NCBI GenBank assembly: GCA_036407095.1
Contig: DASWZV010000143.1
Span: 248,001 to 312,000 of the forward strand
From: Gp6-AA40 sp036407095
GTDB taxonomy: Bacteria; Acidobacteriota; Vicinamibacteria; Vicinamibacterales; UBA2999
Direction: 5' to 3'
Length of the DNA stretch: 64,000 nucleotides
Shown piece after piece: positions 32,181 to 40,508 of the stretch. Within the stretch, counting starts at the first letter, position 1. The number at the start of each line of letters is the position of its first letter. The position numbers were made by a program, and so were the translations under genes. The notes beneath the pieces were generated by a model that worked only from the letters and a program-made list of their open reading frames with translations, was not told where the DNA came from and made no database searches.

Positions 32181-34021
32181 CCGCGCTCTGGTCCAAGGTC
32201 GGGCGTGACGTATGGCACGTGCGGACACGCGCCGTCCTCGTCGTGCTCGCGATCGCGATTGGGCTCGCGGGTTTCTTCGCCGTACTCTCCACCTACGCGA
32301 TCCTTCGTCGTGAGCTGAATCGCGGGTATCTGGCCACGAATCCCGCGTCGGCCGTGTTCGTCACCGACCGCGTCGACGAGTCCCTCCTGAGCGCGATCGT
32401 CGCTCGCGACGATGTCGACGATGCTGACGCGCGGCGGGTCATCCGAGGGCGCATCCGTGCCGGTGATAAGTCATGGCGGCGTCTCATGCTGTTCGTTGTC
32501 CGCAATTTCCAGGAGATGCGCATCAGCACGATCGCGCCTGACGGCGGAAAGTGGCCGCCGCACGCGGGTGAGGTCCTGATCGAGCGTGACGCGTTTCAAG
32601 TAGCGAAAGTGCAGATTGGCGACAACGCCACGATCCAGATCGGGACCGGACCCGAACAGAGGCTGCACATCGCCGGGCGCGTTCACGACGCCGGTCAGGC
32701 CCAGGCGCGGATGGAGAACAGCGTCTACGGGTATATCACGCCCGAGACGCTTGCGCAGGTGGCCGGGTCACCGATACTCGACCGGCTGTATGTGTCCGTG
32801 AGCGGCGACCGCTTCGATGAAACCCACGTTCGACGCGTCGCGAGCGATATCAAGACCTGGCTGGACGCCAATGGTCATCCGGTACGGCGGATGGACGTGC
32901 CCGCACCGGGCGAGCATCCGCACGCCCTCATCATGGGGCTGCTGCTGGCCCTCATGGCGGTGTTCGGCCTCCTCGCGCTCGGGCTGAGCGGCGTGATCGT
33001 GATGAACCTGCAGCTTGCGACGATGGCCAACGAGCGGCGGCAGATTGGCGTGATGAAAGCGGTCGGCGGTACGCGCGGTCGGATTGCGAGTGTCTACCTC
33101 GCGGAAGCAGCGCTGCTGGGCGTCGCGGCGATTCTGCTGGCGAGTCCGGCCGGCATCGCGCTCGGCCGCGCGCTCAGCAACCAGTTTGCGCTCCTCCTGA
33201 ATTTCGATCTCGCGAGCCTGACGATTCCAGCGTGGGTGTATCTGCTCGTCGTCATCGTCGGGTTGCTGGTGCCGCTCGCGTCGGCCGCATATCCCGTCGT
33301 ATCCGCGACCGCGATGACGGTTCGCGAAGCGGTGTCGGCGTCCGGCGTCGATCCGGGCAGGTTCGGGTCCGGACGCGTCGATCGTCTGCTGTGTGGCGTG
33401 GACAGCGCGGGCCGGCCCTGGCTCCTCGGCGTGCGCAACAGCGCGCGGCGCCGCATGCGCACGGGCCTGACGCTGACCACGCTGACGATCGCTGGCACGT
33501 TGTTCATCACCGCCTTGAGTCTCCGGGCCTCGATCATGGCTACTCTCGATCGCATGTTCGGTCCCAACACCTACGGGTCCGACAGGCGCTATGCGTTGGA
33601 CCAGCACATGCTGATGATCTACGTGTTTCTGATCGTCGCCGCCGGCGTGCTGGCCGCGGTCGGAGGACTGGGGCTGATGACGGCGATGAGCCTCAACGTC
33701 CTCGATCGCCGTCGCGAGCTCGGTGTGCTTCGTGCGATCGGCGGCACGCCGGCCATGGTCGGCACGATCGTCGTCATCGAGGCGGTGTTCGTCACCGTGC
33801 TGGCGTGGGCGATCGCGGTCGGCGTGTCGTGGCCGCTTACCTTCGCCATCGGACGGCTGCTGGCGGTTGCGATGTTTCGCGGCGGGCTCGACATCTGGCT
33901 GGCCCCCGCTGCTGTGGTCATCTGGCTTGGATTCTCCGCGGCGCTCGCACTCGTCTCGAGTCTCTCGCCAGCCGTGAGCGCGTCGCGTCGATCAGTGCGG
34001 GAGGCTGTCAGCTATGAGTAA
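32177..34021 (+). CDS. FtsX/MacB-type ABC transporter permease
   Basis: A protein of about 614 residues. After the first helix (LVVLAIAIGLAGFFAVLSTYAIL) comes a periplasmic MacB-like domain of about 220 residues, then an FtsX core of three helices. A second half with its own helices follows (GLTLTTLTIAGTLFITAL, IYVFLIVAAGVLAAVGGLGL), ending REAVSYE. The duplicated FtsX core places it with the large DevC/YknZ-like or LolCE-like permeases. It works with the overlapping ATPase; the substrate is unknown. The 3' end overlaps a small membrane-peptide gene. Confidence 0.9.
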   Translation: MTALWSKVGRDVWHVRTRAVLVVLAIAIGLAGFFAVLSTYAILRRELNRGYLATNPASAVFVTDRVDESLLSAIVARDDVDDADARRVIRGRIRAGDKSWRRLMLFVVRNFQEMRISTIAPDGGKWPPHAGEVLIERDAFQVAKVQIGDNATIQIGTGPEQRLHIAGRVHDAGQAQARMENSVYGYITPETLAQVAGSPILDRLYVSVSGDRFDETHVRRVASDIKTWLDANGHPVRRMDVPAPGEHPHALIMGLLLALMAVFGLLALGLSGVIVMNLQLATMANERRQIGVMKAVGGTRGRIASVYLAEAALLGVAAILLASPAGIALGRALSNQFALLLNFDLASLTIPAWVYLLVVIVGLLVPLASAAYPVVSATAMTVREAVSASGVDPGRFGSGRVDRLLCGVDSAGRPWLLGVRNSARRRMRTGLTLTTLTIAGTLFITALSLRASIMATLDRMFGPNTYGSDRRYALDQHMLMIYVFLIVAAGVLAAVGGLGLMTAMSLNVLDRRRELGVLRAIGGTPAMVGTIVVIEAVFVTVLAWAIAVGVSWPLTFAIGRLLAVAMFRGGLDIWLAPAAVVIWLGFSAALALVSSLSPAVSASRRSVREAVSYE

Positions 34022-34130
34022 ACGTTCGATGGTGATTCTCCTTGCGGTCGTGATCGTCGGGACCGCGTGCTGGTTCTGCAGCGAGACGTTGTGGACGGCG
34101 CTCGTCGCGATGCATCACGGCGGAAGCTAG
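34014..34130 (+). CDS. 38-residue single-pass membrane peptide
   Basis: An ATG at 34014 lies inside the last codons of the permease in another frame, with GGGAGG nine bases upstream. The product has one hydrophobic helix (SMVILLAVVIVGTACWFCS) flanked by MSKR and a short hydrophilic tail ending HHGGS. Position, overlap and ribosome-binding site suggest a co-translated small subunit of the exporter. It may be missed by automatic callers. Confidence 0.55.
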   Translation: MSKRSMVILLAVVIVGTACWFCSETLWTALVAMHHGGS

Positions 34131-34133
34131 AAT

Positions 34134-34194
34134 CAGACGCCGCGCTCGAACGATTTCAGCTGTCGCGCGAAATATGACGTCCACGCGGGCGTGA
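34134..34194 (-). pseudogene. 61-bp 3' fragment duplicated from the gene at 38670
   Basis: It matches 38671-38731 with a single mismatch and encodes the same C-terminus (TPAWTSYFARQLKSFERGV) on the minus strand. Nothing upstream of it matches, so it is an isolated 3' end. Confidence 0.85.
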
Positions 34195-34262
34195 TCTCCG
34201 GCACGGTGACCGACGCCGACAATCGTCCACCAAACGGCGTACGAATCAGACGTGACTCATCT
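34189..34262 (+). pseudogene. fragment resembling a carboxypeptidase-regulatory-like domain
   Basis: The plus-strand frame reads VISGTVTDADNRPPNGVRI, the beginning of a CarboxypepD_reg-like fold (the xGxVxD.xG.P motif), as found at the start of TonB-dependent OmpA-type or surface proteins. It then loses similarity. It abuts the previous fragment. Confidence 0.45.
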
Positions 34263-34268
34263 CGATGG

Positions 34269-35408
34269 CTAGACGTAGAAGTTGATCTGGTCGAGCGTCA
34301 GAATGGACTGGAGAGCTCGCTCCATGGTGTATGCCTTAGCCATGGCTCTCCCATGAGCAACGCTGTGACGAGACATCACACTCGCTTCCGCGTTCCTTGG
34401 ATCAAATCGAGCATAAGTGTAGGTGCGCATATACCGCAGAAACTGCTGCGGGAACAGGAGCGAGTTCGGATCGCTTGCTTTCTGAACTCCTCTATTTGCC
34501 GCGAAGGCAAGTAGCTCCTTGGTCGACATACCGCTTCCTTGTTCTCCGATGTGCAGGTCCTGGAGGATCCCCTCGATCTCGGTCAGAATGATCTTTATGC
34601 ATGAGACCGGATCGCGATGCGTGAACGCTTCTAAAGCCGGTTCGAGAATGTTCCTGCGACGCGAGAGCAGCGAGCCTTTCCACCAACGCATCGCAAGGCC
34701 GTCGAGCCGCGGCGCATCGAATCGTCGCAGGAGCTTTGCGGTTTCTGCCTCGACATTGAAATCGTCTCCGTACGCTTTGAGGAGGTCCTCGAATTCTCCA
34801 GCAATTATTTCGATGAATGGAAACCAGCCTGCAGCGACAAGCTTCGACAACCCAGTCTCGCTCTCGAATGCGTCGTACAACGCCTGGAATGCCAGCCGCC
34901 GGTAGAGTCGCCCGAGCGTTCGCTCCATCGCATCGACATCCAAAATCCTCCCCGGATGAAGGTCGAAGAACAGCGCGAACTTCCAGCCAACCTTGAAGCA
35001 GCACAGCACGCCGTCTTTCGGCTGCAACGCGAGCCACGAGAGCCGCAGGCGGCGCACGTCGGCAATGTCGGATTGGTAGACCATCTCACCTTTGGCCATA
35101 TCGCGTTTTGCCAGGATCTCCATTTCGAATGGAAAATCCTGCAAATAGAGATCTGCGATCCCTCCCTCACGAGTGACGACAAGCATGGCGCTCACGCGAT
35201 CCATGTGCACGACCACTCCCGCGTCTTTCGCTTTTCCGACGACGAGATTCGTGATGCCTTGCATGAAGAGGTGAAACTCCGGCTGATCCGACGTGAGCTC
35301 AGCGCGCACGAGTACTCGCGATCTTTCTCCTTTCTTGACATTGCTGGTGGCGACTCCATTGATACGAAAGTTCTTCAATCGAATGGCTGATGGAGTGTCG
35401 CTCATCAT
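34269..35408 (-). CDS. hypothetical protein with C-terminal HEPN-like RHxxxHG motif
   Basis: A 379-residue protein with no signal peptide. Residues 1-170 are beta-rich and unrecognised. Residues about 190-370 are predicted helical and contain ILTEIEGILQDL and, near the C-terminus, SRHSVAHGRA followed by YTMERALQSILTLDQINFY. The order R-x4-HG then a Leu-rich helix is the pattern of a large group of uncharacterised proteins related to HEPN (possible RNase) domains, some of them near defence genes. Base composition is visibly lower in GC than its neighbours. It is flanked by gene fragments, which suggests acquisition. The function is not established. Confidence 0.6.
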   Translation of the reverse strand: MMSDTPSAIRLKNFRINGVATSNVKKGERSRVLVRAELTSDQPEFHLFMQGITNLVVGKAKDAGVVVHMDRVSAMLVVTREGGIADLYLQDFPFEMEILAKRDMAKGEMVYQSDIADVRRLRLSWLALQPKDGVLCCFKVGWKFALFFDLHPGRILDVDAMERTLGRLYRRLAFQALYDAFESETGLSKLVAAGWFPFIEIIAGEFEDLLKAYGDDFNVEAETAKLLRRFDAPRLDGLAMRWWKGSLLSRRRNILEPALEAFTHRDPVSCIKIILTEIEGILQDLHIGEQGSGMSTKELLAFAANRGVQKASDPNSLLFPQQFLRYMRTYTYARFDPRNAEASVMSRHSVAHGRAMAKAYTMERALQSILTLDQINFYV

Positions 35409-35531
35409 CTGACGTGTGGCGGTTTCAGCCTTTTCTCAGCGTGTGAAACAAGACTTCGTGTGTTGGGGCTGTGCTGACGTATCTCGCGACGCGAAACCGC
35501 CTGGTGATTGCCGCCGACAAGCCGCAGGCGA
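35409..35531. other. short intergenic with possible 3' coding relic
   Basis: A plus-strand frame reads LTYLATRNRLVIAADKPQAIIEAL and ends at a TAG at 35546-35548, overlapping the S9D gene's 3' end. It looks like another orphan C-terminus, but I cannot name it. Confidence 0.3.
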
Positions 35532-37967
35532 TCATCGAGGCGCTGTAGTAGGCCGCGGGGCGGCATCGGCAGCTGCCGGTGTCCGCTCGGCGCTCTTGAC
35601 GTAATAGTCCAGCCAGTTCAGCGTTTCGGCCACGACGTGCATGTTCGATTCGCGCGCCAGGTAGCCGTGTGCTTCATGGGGAAGTGTCACGTAACGTGCC
35701 GTCCCGCCATGCCCTTTGAGTGCCGTGTAAAACCTCTCCGACTGGATCGGGAACGTGCCGGTGTTGTCATCGGCCTCGCCGTGGATAAGCAGGATCGGTT
35801 CTTTGATCGTGTTCGCGTGCCAGAACGGCGACATCTTCTCGTAGACCTCTGGAACCTCCCAGAACGTGCGCGTCTCTGCCTGGAAGCCGAATGGTGTGAG
35901 TGAGCGGTTGTACGCGCCGCTGCGTGCAATGCCGGCGACGAACAAATCCGAGTGCGCCAGCAGATTGGCCGTCATGAAAGCGCCGTAGCTGTGACCGCCA
36001 ACCGCGATGCGGCTGCGATCGGCGATGCCCAGTTCGACCGCCTTGTCCACGGCGGCCTCGGCGCTCGCGACGAGCTGCTCGACGTACGTGTCGTTCGCTG
36101 TCTCTCCCGGCCCAACGATGGGCATCGTCGGACCATCGAAGATCGCATAGCCCTGCGTCAGCAGCAGGAGGTGTGAGGCGCCGGTGACGCTGGTGTAGCG
36201 GTTCGGCGACCCGACAACCTGACTCGCCGCGTCTGAATCGACGAACTCCTGCGGATAGGCCCAGACCAGCATCGGAACGCGTGTGCCCTTTTCGTAGCCG
36301 ACTGGCAGATAGATCGTGCCGCTCAGGCCAACACCGTCTTTCCGCTTGTAGGTCACGAACAGCCGGTCGGCCATGGCCTTCGTCAGTTGTGGGTGCGGGT
36401 CCGCGAACTGGGTGACGGCTTGCTCGGTGCCGGCGCGGAGGTCGCGAATGTAGTAGTTCGGCGGTTGAGTTCTCGTCTCTCGCCGGGTGACCGCGCGTCC
36501 GCCGTCCTCGTCGAGTAGCCCGACAATCGACTCGAAACTCGCGGTATCGCTGCGGAACAATCGCTCGGTCGTGAATGTGCGCAGGTTCAGACGATCGAGG
36601 AACGGACGATCTCCGTCCGCGGAGGCGCCCTGGCCGGTCAAGTAGATCGCATCGCCGACTTGCAGAATCGTCGGTCGGCCGGGACGGAACACCGGGCTGC
36701 CCGGGTCGCCGTAGCGATCCTGCTGCTTGCGGTCCCACAGCTTGCGCGCCTCGCCCCAGCGCGCGTTAAGCACCCAGGTGCGAGTCGTGCGCGTGTCTCG
36801 GTCGTTTTCCGTCAGCAGGATGGATCCGGTGTCGGTCCAGCTCGCGCCGCCGTAGCGATATTCCGTCTTCGCGACTTCCGCGGGTTGCGCGGTGAACGGT
36901 GCGCTCAGCGTCAGGATCCGGTCGCGGTGCGGAACCTTGTTCCGGATATCGCCCTTGTCGAGCGCCTCGACCCAGAGAAGCGTTGCCGGATCGAGCGGCG
37001 TCCATCGATAGGCGCGAGGTCCGGTGATCACGCCGTTCATGGGAACGGTGTCAGCCATGGGCACGTTGGCAATCGTGCGCAGCGTGTCACCGCGTCGATT
37101 CCACACTTCGACGTCGCGCGGGAACTGGGTCCACGGCAGCAGCCGCGAAAACGGACGCTTGACTCTCGAAACGAGCACGTACTGTCCGTTTGGTGACGCC
37201 ACACCGGTGACGATACCGGGCCGGCCGACCGGTGCGCGTCGTGCTGTTGCGGCGTCAACGAAGGCGAGTTGTGACGATGCGTAGTACTCGAACAGCTGCT
37301 CGTCGTGCGCGTTCGTCAAGAGGTCCTGAAACGTCCGAATTGGTCCTCCGGGTCCGCGCGTCTCCTGAATGTTCGGACCCACAGGTGCTTTTCGCGCGGC
37401 CGGAGGCGCTCCGCGATCTGTCGGGACGAATGGGCACAGCAGCGCCGAGCTATCAGTCAGCCAGCCGCAGCCGCCGATGATCGTGTTCAGTGCCGCATCG
37501 GCCATTCGAGTCGCGCCGGTCGCGACATCGGCCACATATAGATCGATGCGCGTGTCGCGTGTGTCGCTGAATGCCAGACGCTTCCCGTCCGGCGAGAAGC
37601 CGAACAGCGAGATGTGTGCGCCGAGACGAACCTGGATGGCGCGCTCGACGCCTGTAGCAATGGTTCGCAAGGTGATGCCTGTGCCGCTCGGCACGCCACG
37701 GGGGCCGTTGTTGGACGGGTCGATGCGCTCGGCCGCGAGGCCAAGCCACGGCCGGGCAAGCTCCTCGATCGACGGCATCGATCGGCGGGGCAGCAGCGCC
37801 ATGACGTCGCGCGATGGGCTCAGCGCGACGCCTGGCAGCGGTGGCGCGTCCATGATGTCCACGATCGCTTGTGGCGGCTTCTGATACGTCGGGGCATCCG
37901 ACTGTGCGAGAGCGACGAGCGACGTCGTCGTGAACAGGGCAACCAGCAGGAGCATCCGCGCGTGCAT
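35532..37967 (-). CDS. S9D family prolyl-oligopeptidase-like peptidase (glutamyl endopeptidase type)
   Basis: A protein of about 811 residues. The start at 37967 is fixed by GGAGGAG five bases upstream. A signal peptide (MLLLVALFTTTSLVALAQS) exports it. A long N-terminal beta-propeller is followed by an alpha/beta-hydrolase domain with the Ser nucleophile in GGHSYGAFMTANLLAHSDLF. The Asp is in IHGEADDNTG and the His in PHEAHGY. The wording around the serine and GAYNRSLTPFGFQ matches the S9D branch related to chloroplast glutamyl endopeptidase. It probably degrades peptides in the periplasm. The last 15 residues are Ala/Pro/Thr-rich. Confidence 0.92.
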   Translation of the reverse strand: MHARMLLLVALFTTTSLVALAQSDAPTYQKPPQAIVDIMDAPPLPGVALSPSRDVMALLPRRSMPSIEELARPWLGLAAERIDPSNNGPRGVPSGTGITLRTIATGVERAIQVRLGAHISLFGFSPDGKRLAFSDTRDTRIDLYVADVATGATRMADAALNTIIGGCGWLTDSSALLCPFVPTDRGAPPAARKAPVGPNIQETRGPGGPIRTFQDLLTNAHDEQLFEYYASSQLAFVDAATARRAPVGRPGIVTGVASPNGQYVLVSRVKRPFSRLLPWTQFPRDVEVWNRRGDTLRTIANVPMADTVPMNGVITGPRAYRWTPLDPATLLWVEALDKGDIRNKVPHRDRILTLSAPFTAQPAEVAKTEYRYGGASWTDTGSILLTENDRDTRTTRTWVLNARWGEARKLWDRKQQDRYGDPGSPVFRPGRPTILQVGDAIYLTGQGASADGDRPFLDRLNLRTFTTERLFRSDTASFESIVGLLDEDGGRAVTRRETRTQPPNYYIRDLRAGTEQAVTQFADPHPQLTKAMADRLFVTYKRKDGVGLSGTIYLPVGYEKGTRVPMLVWAYPQEFVDSDAASQVVGSPNRYTSVTGASHLLLLTQGYAIFDGPTMPIVGPGETANDTYVEQLVASAEAAVDKAVELGIADRSRIAVGGHSYGAFMTANLLAHSDLFVAGIARSGAYNRSLTPFGFQAETRTFWEVPEVYEKMSPFWHANTIKEPILLIHGEADDNTGTFPIQSERFYTALKGHGGTARYVTLPHEAHGYLARESNMHVVAETLNWLDYYVKSAERTPAAADAAPRPTTAPR

Positions 37968-38176
37968 CACATCTCCTCCAAGACGGGGACATAATACCCG
38001 CCTCTCCCCGAGCGTGTCGCCATGGCGGATTGTCCTCGTCATCGTCGCGCGCTGGCACTTGCGATCGTCCTCGTGCTGGTTGCACTGTGCCGGCGCGCAG
38101 AGGGTTGATGCACCTCGATGCGGCACAGGCGTTCATGAATCGCAAGCCTCCGGCACGGTGGGGCTTCCGGAGGATC
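37968..38176. other. upstream region of the peptidase gene, no gene assigned
   Basis: It contains the S9D promoter side and a short hydrophobic plus-strand frame (38022-38108; ALALAIVLVLVALC) without a good ribosome-binding site. Downstream of it, another frame reads RVDAPRCGTGVHESQASGTVGLPEDLC, which could be a relic. No confident feature. Confidence 0.3.
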
Positions 38177-38252
38177 TGTGCTGACAGGGGGAAGCGGTGG
38201 GGCCGTCGCATAGCGCGTACTTCCGCTAACCGCTCTAATCCGTCCTATCCTC
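38177..38252. repeat. ~75-bp dispersed repeat, copy 2 (partner at 31284)
   Basis: It has the same outer sequences as copy 1 (TGTGCTGAC, GGGGGAAGCGGTGGGGC, CGCTCTAATCCGTCCTATCC). As in copy 1, it abuts a gene fragment, here the downstream end of the acyl-CoA synthetase relic. Confidence 0.75.
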
Positions 38253-38590
38253 ATCACACCCACGCGTCGAGGCGCCGCTTCGAATACCTCGTCATGGCTG
38301 ACGCGGCATCTGCGGTGCCACGAGAGCGCAGGGGGCTGCTTCCTAGCGGCCCGCCCTGGCGACGATGATCGGCTTCTGCAATGCCACCGCACGGGCCGCG
38401 GAGAGGAACGAGCGCAGGTTGGCGATCGATTCCATGTGGATGAGAATCGCGGGCGTCGACCAATCGGCACCGAAGTAGTCGATCGGGTTCCCCCAGCCGA
38501 CGTCGACCATGTCGCCGAGCGACACGAACGCGCTGAACCCGACGATGCCGTTGTGCTCTTCACACCACTCGATGTGAGAGCGGCAAGGGC
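38253..38590 (-). pseudogene. frameshifted fragment of an ADP-forming acyl-CoA synthetase (CoA-binding/Pat-like)
   Basis: The minus-strand frame over 38590-38343 reads GIVGFSAFVSLGDMVDVGWG, then YFGADWSTPAILIHMESI and KPIIVARAGR before a stop. This is the succinyl-CoA-ligase-like part of acetyl-CoA synthetase (ADP-forming) or of Pat-type GNAT fusions. The family's next element, usually SHTGALAG followed by -VF-AALRRAGV-R, is found in another frame at about 38310-38260 (HDEVFEAAPRRVGVMRI). At least one frameshift, and no 5' end, make this a pseudogene. Confidence 0.8.
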
Positions 38591-38669
38591 CTTGTGGCCG
38601 GGTGTGTTCGGCTCGTCGCACCAAACACCGCGATCGTCGCGGGGTGGAAATGCGCGCTAGCCTAGGCCA

Positions 38670-39221
38670 TCAGACGCCGCGCTCGAACGATTTCAGCTGT
38701 CGCGCAAAATATGACGTCCACGCGGGCGTGACCGGTGGCATCGTTGTCGGCAGCAACAGGCCGCCCTTGCGATGCCACTCGAGGGCGTGCGGCGCAATGT
38801 ATCCGACGGGTGGCAGCTTCGAGTACGTCCAGCGACTCCGAATCCAGCGCGTGATGTGGTCGTACCACCGCGCGATCCCATCATTTGGCTGGTCGGTGTG
38901 CACGTACAACCGGCCTTGAACAAGGGCCGGCCGTCCGTCCCATTCGGACATCTTGCAGGGATTGAGTTCGAGTCCGATGCCCGGGCGGACGCGGTAGAAC
39001 ACCGTCAGTTGAAGCGACTCCATCGTCCGCTTCAGCTCGGTGCCCAGCGATTCCTTCCAGACGATCAGGGGCTGACTCTCGGTGCAGGGAGTCGGGAGAG
39101 ATGTCAGCTCGGTGTCGAGGGCATCCTGCGCAACGACCGTGACCCGGTCATCGGTGTTGATCAACGAGAACAGCGACTGGCAATCTTCGCCCAACGCATG
39201 AAACAGGACTTGACGGCCCAT
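38670..39221 (-). CDS. hypothetical protein, 183 residues
   Basis: A soluble protein with no signal peptide and no known motif. Features are a Trp/Tyr-rich centre (ARWYDHITRWIRSRWTYSKLPP) and a C-terminus FARQLKSFERGV that is also found as a detached 61-bp duplicate at 34134. It lies nine bases upstream of the YcaQ-like gene's stop codon and on the same strand. The existence of a duplicated 3' end suggests that the gene belongs to a recombining or multi-copy family. Confidence 0.65.
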   Translation of the reverse strand: MGRQVLFHALGEDCQSLFSLINTDDRVTVVAQDALDTELTSLPTPCTESQPLIVWKESLGTELKRTMESLQLTVFYRVRPGIGLELNPCKMSEWDGRPALVQGRLYVHTDQPNDGIARWYDHITRWIRSRWTYSKLPPVGYIAPHALEWHRKGGLLLPTTMPPVTPAWTSYFARQLKSFERGV

Positions 39222-39230
39222 GGCGATGGT

Positions 39231-40370
39231 TCAGGCTACCTTAGGTGAGCGGGGTGCGGGTTGAGCCAACCTGCGCACCCCAGCGTCAAGCCCGAGGAAT
39301 GCGCTCAAGCGATGCAACTCGTCGCTGAGCGCAGGGCGAAATTCGCTGTCGCGTGGCGCCCGTCGCCTGACGTACCCGAACTCTACCTGCAAACGCTGGC
39401 GCGCGACCGACACATTTCCCCACCCGATGACCCGGTCCCGCCACAGGAGGGGGAGGGCGTAGTAGCCGAACTTGCGTTTGGGAACTGGCGTGTAGGCTTC
39501 GAACCGATAGGGCCACCCCCACAGTATCTCGAACCGCCGTCGATCCCAGACGATCGGATCGAACGGCGCCAGCAGGCGCACCGTTTCCTGAGGTGCCGCG
39601 AGTGACGGGTCCTCTTGCGCGGGCCAGTACCACTCGATGCCGTCGACGTGCCGGTGTTCGAGTCTCTTCTTCGCGCGCTCCAGCGTACGGCCGAGTTCGT
39701 GTGTCCACTGTGGCACCGCGTAGCGCAGACGCCTGACCAGTGTCGACAGACTGGTGGCGGGTAACGGCGCGTACTTCTGAACGATGACATCGACGAGCGC
39801 GTCGAGTCGTGCACGACGCGCGCCGGGATCACGCGGCGCGGGTGCGTGTTCGTGCACCGCGTAGATCCGTATTCCCGCCTCTCGTTGCACCACGCGCAGC
39901 AAGCCCCGGTAGTGCATCGCTTCGAGCAGGTGCGTGGTCGCACTCGACGAACCGCCCCAGTAGTTCGTGACAGTGCCGAGCGAAAAATGTTGATCCACGT
40001 CTCGCGGATGGACAGGGCCGTGTGTGCGAACGAAGTCCAGTACGGCGCGGACGTGTCTGCCACGCGCCGCCGTCCATGGCGCGGGCCCGCCCCGCGGATG
40101 CATCAAGGCGAGTACCGCACCGGTCACGAAGCCGTAGTTCACGAACACGTCTTCGTGAAGATCGAGTTTGGGATACGAACGCTCGAGGTCGCCCGCGCGA
40201 TAACCGGTGACACGATGACGCAGCGTGAGATCCTGCGCCCGCGCCGGTGCGCGAATCGGATCGGCCTGTACGAAGCCGAGCGCGTCGAGGGCCCCTTGCA
40301 ACGAGGTTGGAGCGAAGAGGCTGCGAGCCACCGCATAGCGGCGCAGGTCGTCGAGAGTCACTGAGCCCAT
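39231..40370 (-). CDS. winged-helix DNA-binding / YcaQ (AlkX)-like protein
   Basis: A protein of about 379 residues. Start at MGSVTLDDLRR. The N-terminal block GALDALGFVQADPIRAPARAQDLTLRHRV, the YPKLDLHEDVFVNYGFV segment and the later GWPYRFEAYTPVPKRKFGYYALPLLWRDRVIGW are diagnostic of the HTH_42/YcaQ superfamily. E. coli YcaQ (AlkX) is a DNA glycosylase that unhooks interstrand crosslinks, so a repair role is plausible. The QxD motif is retained as VQAD. No partner gene is evident. Confidence 0.87.
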   Translation of the reverse strand: MGSVTLDDLRRYAVARSLFAPTSLQGALDALGFVQADPIRAPARAQDLTLRHRVTGYRAGDLERSYPKLDLHEDVFVNYGFVTGAVLALMHPRGGPAPWTAARGRHVRAVLDFVRTHGPVHPRDVDQHFSLGTVTNYWGGSSSATTHLLEAMHYRGLLRVVQREAGIRIYAVHEHAPAPRDPGARRARLDALVDVIVQKYAPLPATSLSTLVRRLRYAVPQWTHELGRTLERAKKRLEHRHVDGIEWYWPAQEDPSLAAPQETVRLLAPFDPIVWDRRRFEILWGWPYRFEAYTPVPKRKFGYYALPLLWRDRVIGWGNVSVARQRLQVEFGYVRRRAPRDSEFRPALSDELHRLSAFLGLDAGVRRLAQPAPRSPKVA

Positions 40371-40508
40371 TATGCTGCGCCTCAGGTGGTGCGGTCTCTC
40401 GGGATTGCCCCTATCTGCGCCGATCACTGGAGATCACGTAGAATGCCCGCGCAAATACGGTGTTCGAGCAGGCCCGCGGTAACGTTCCGCGACAAAGGAG
40501 CATGAGCC

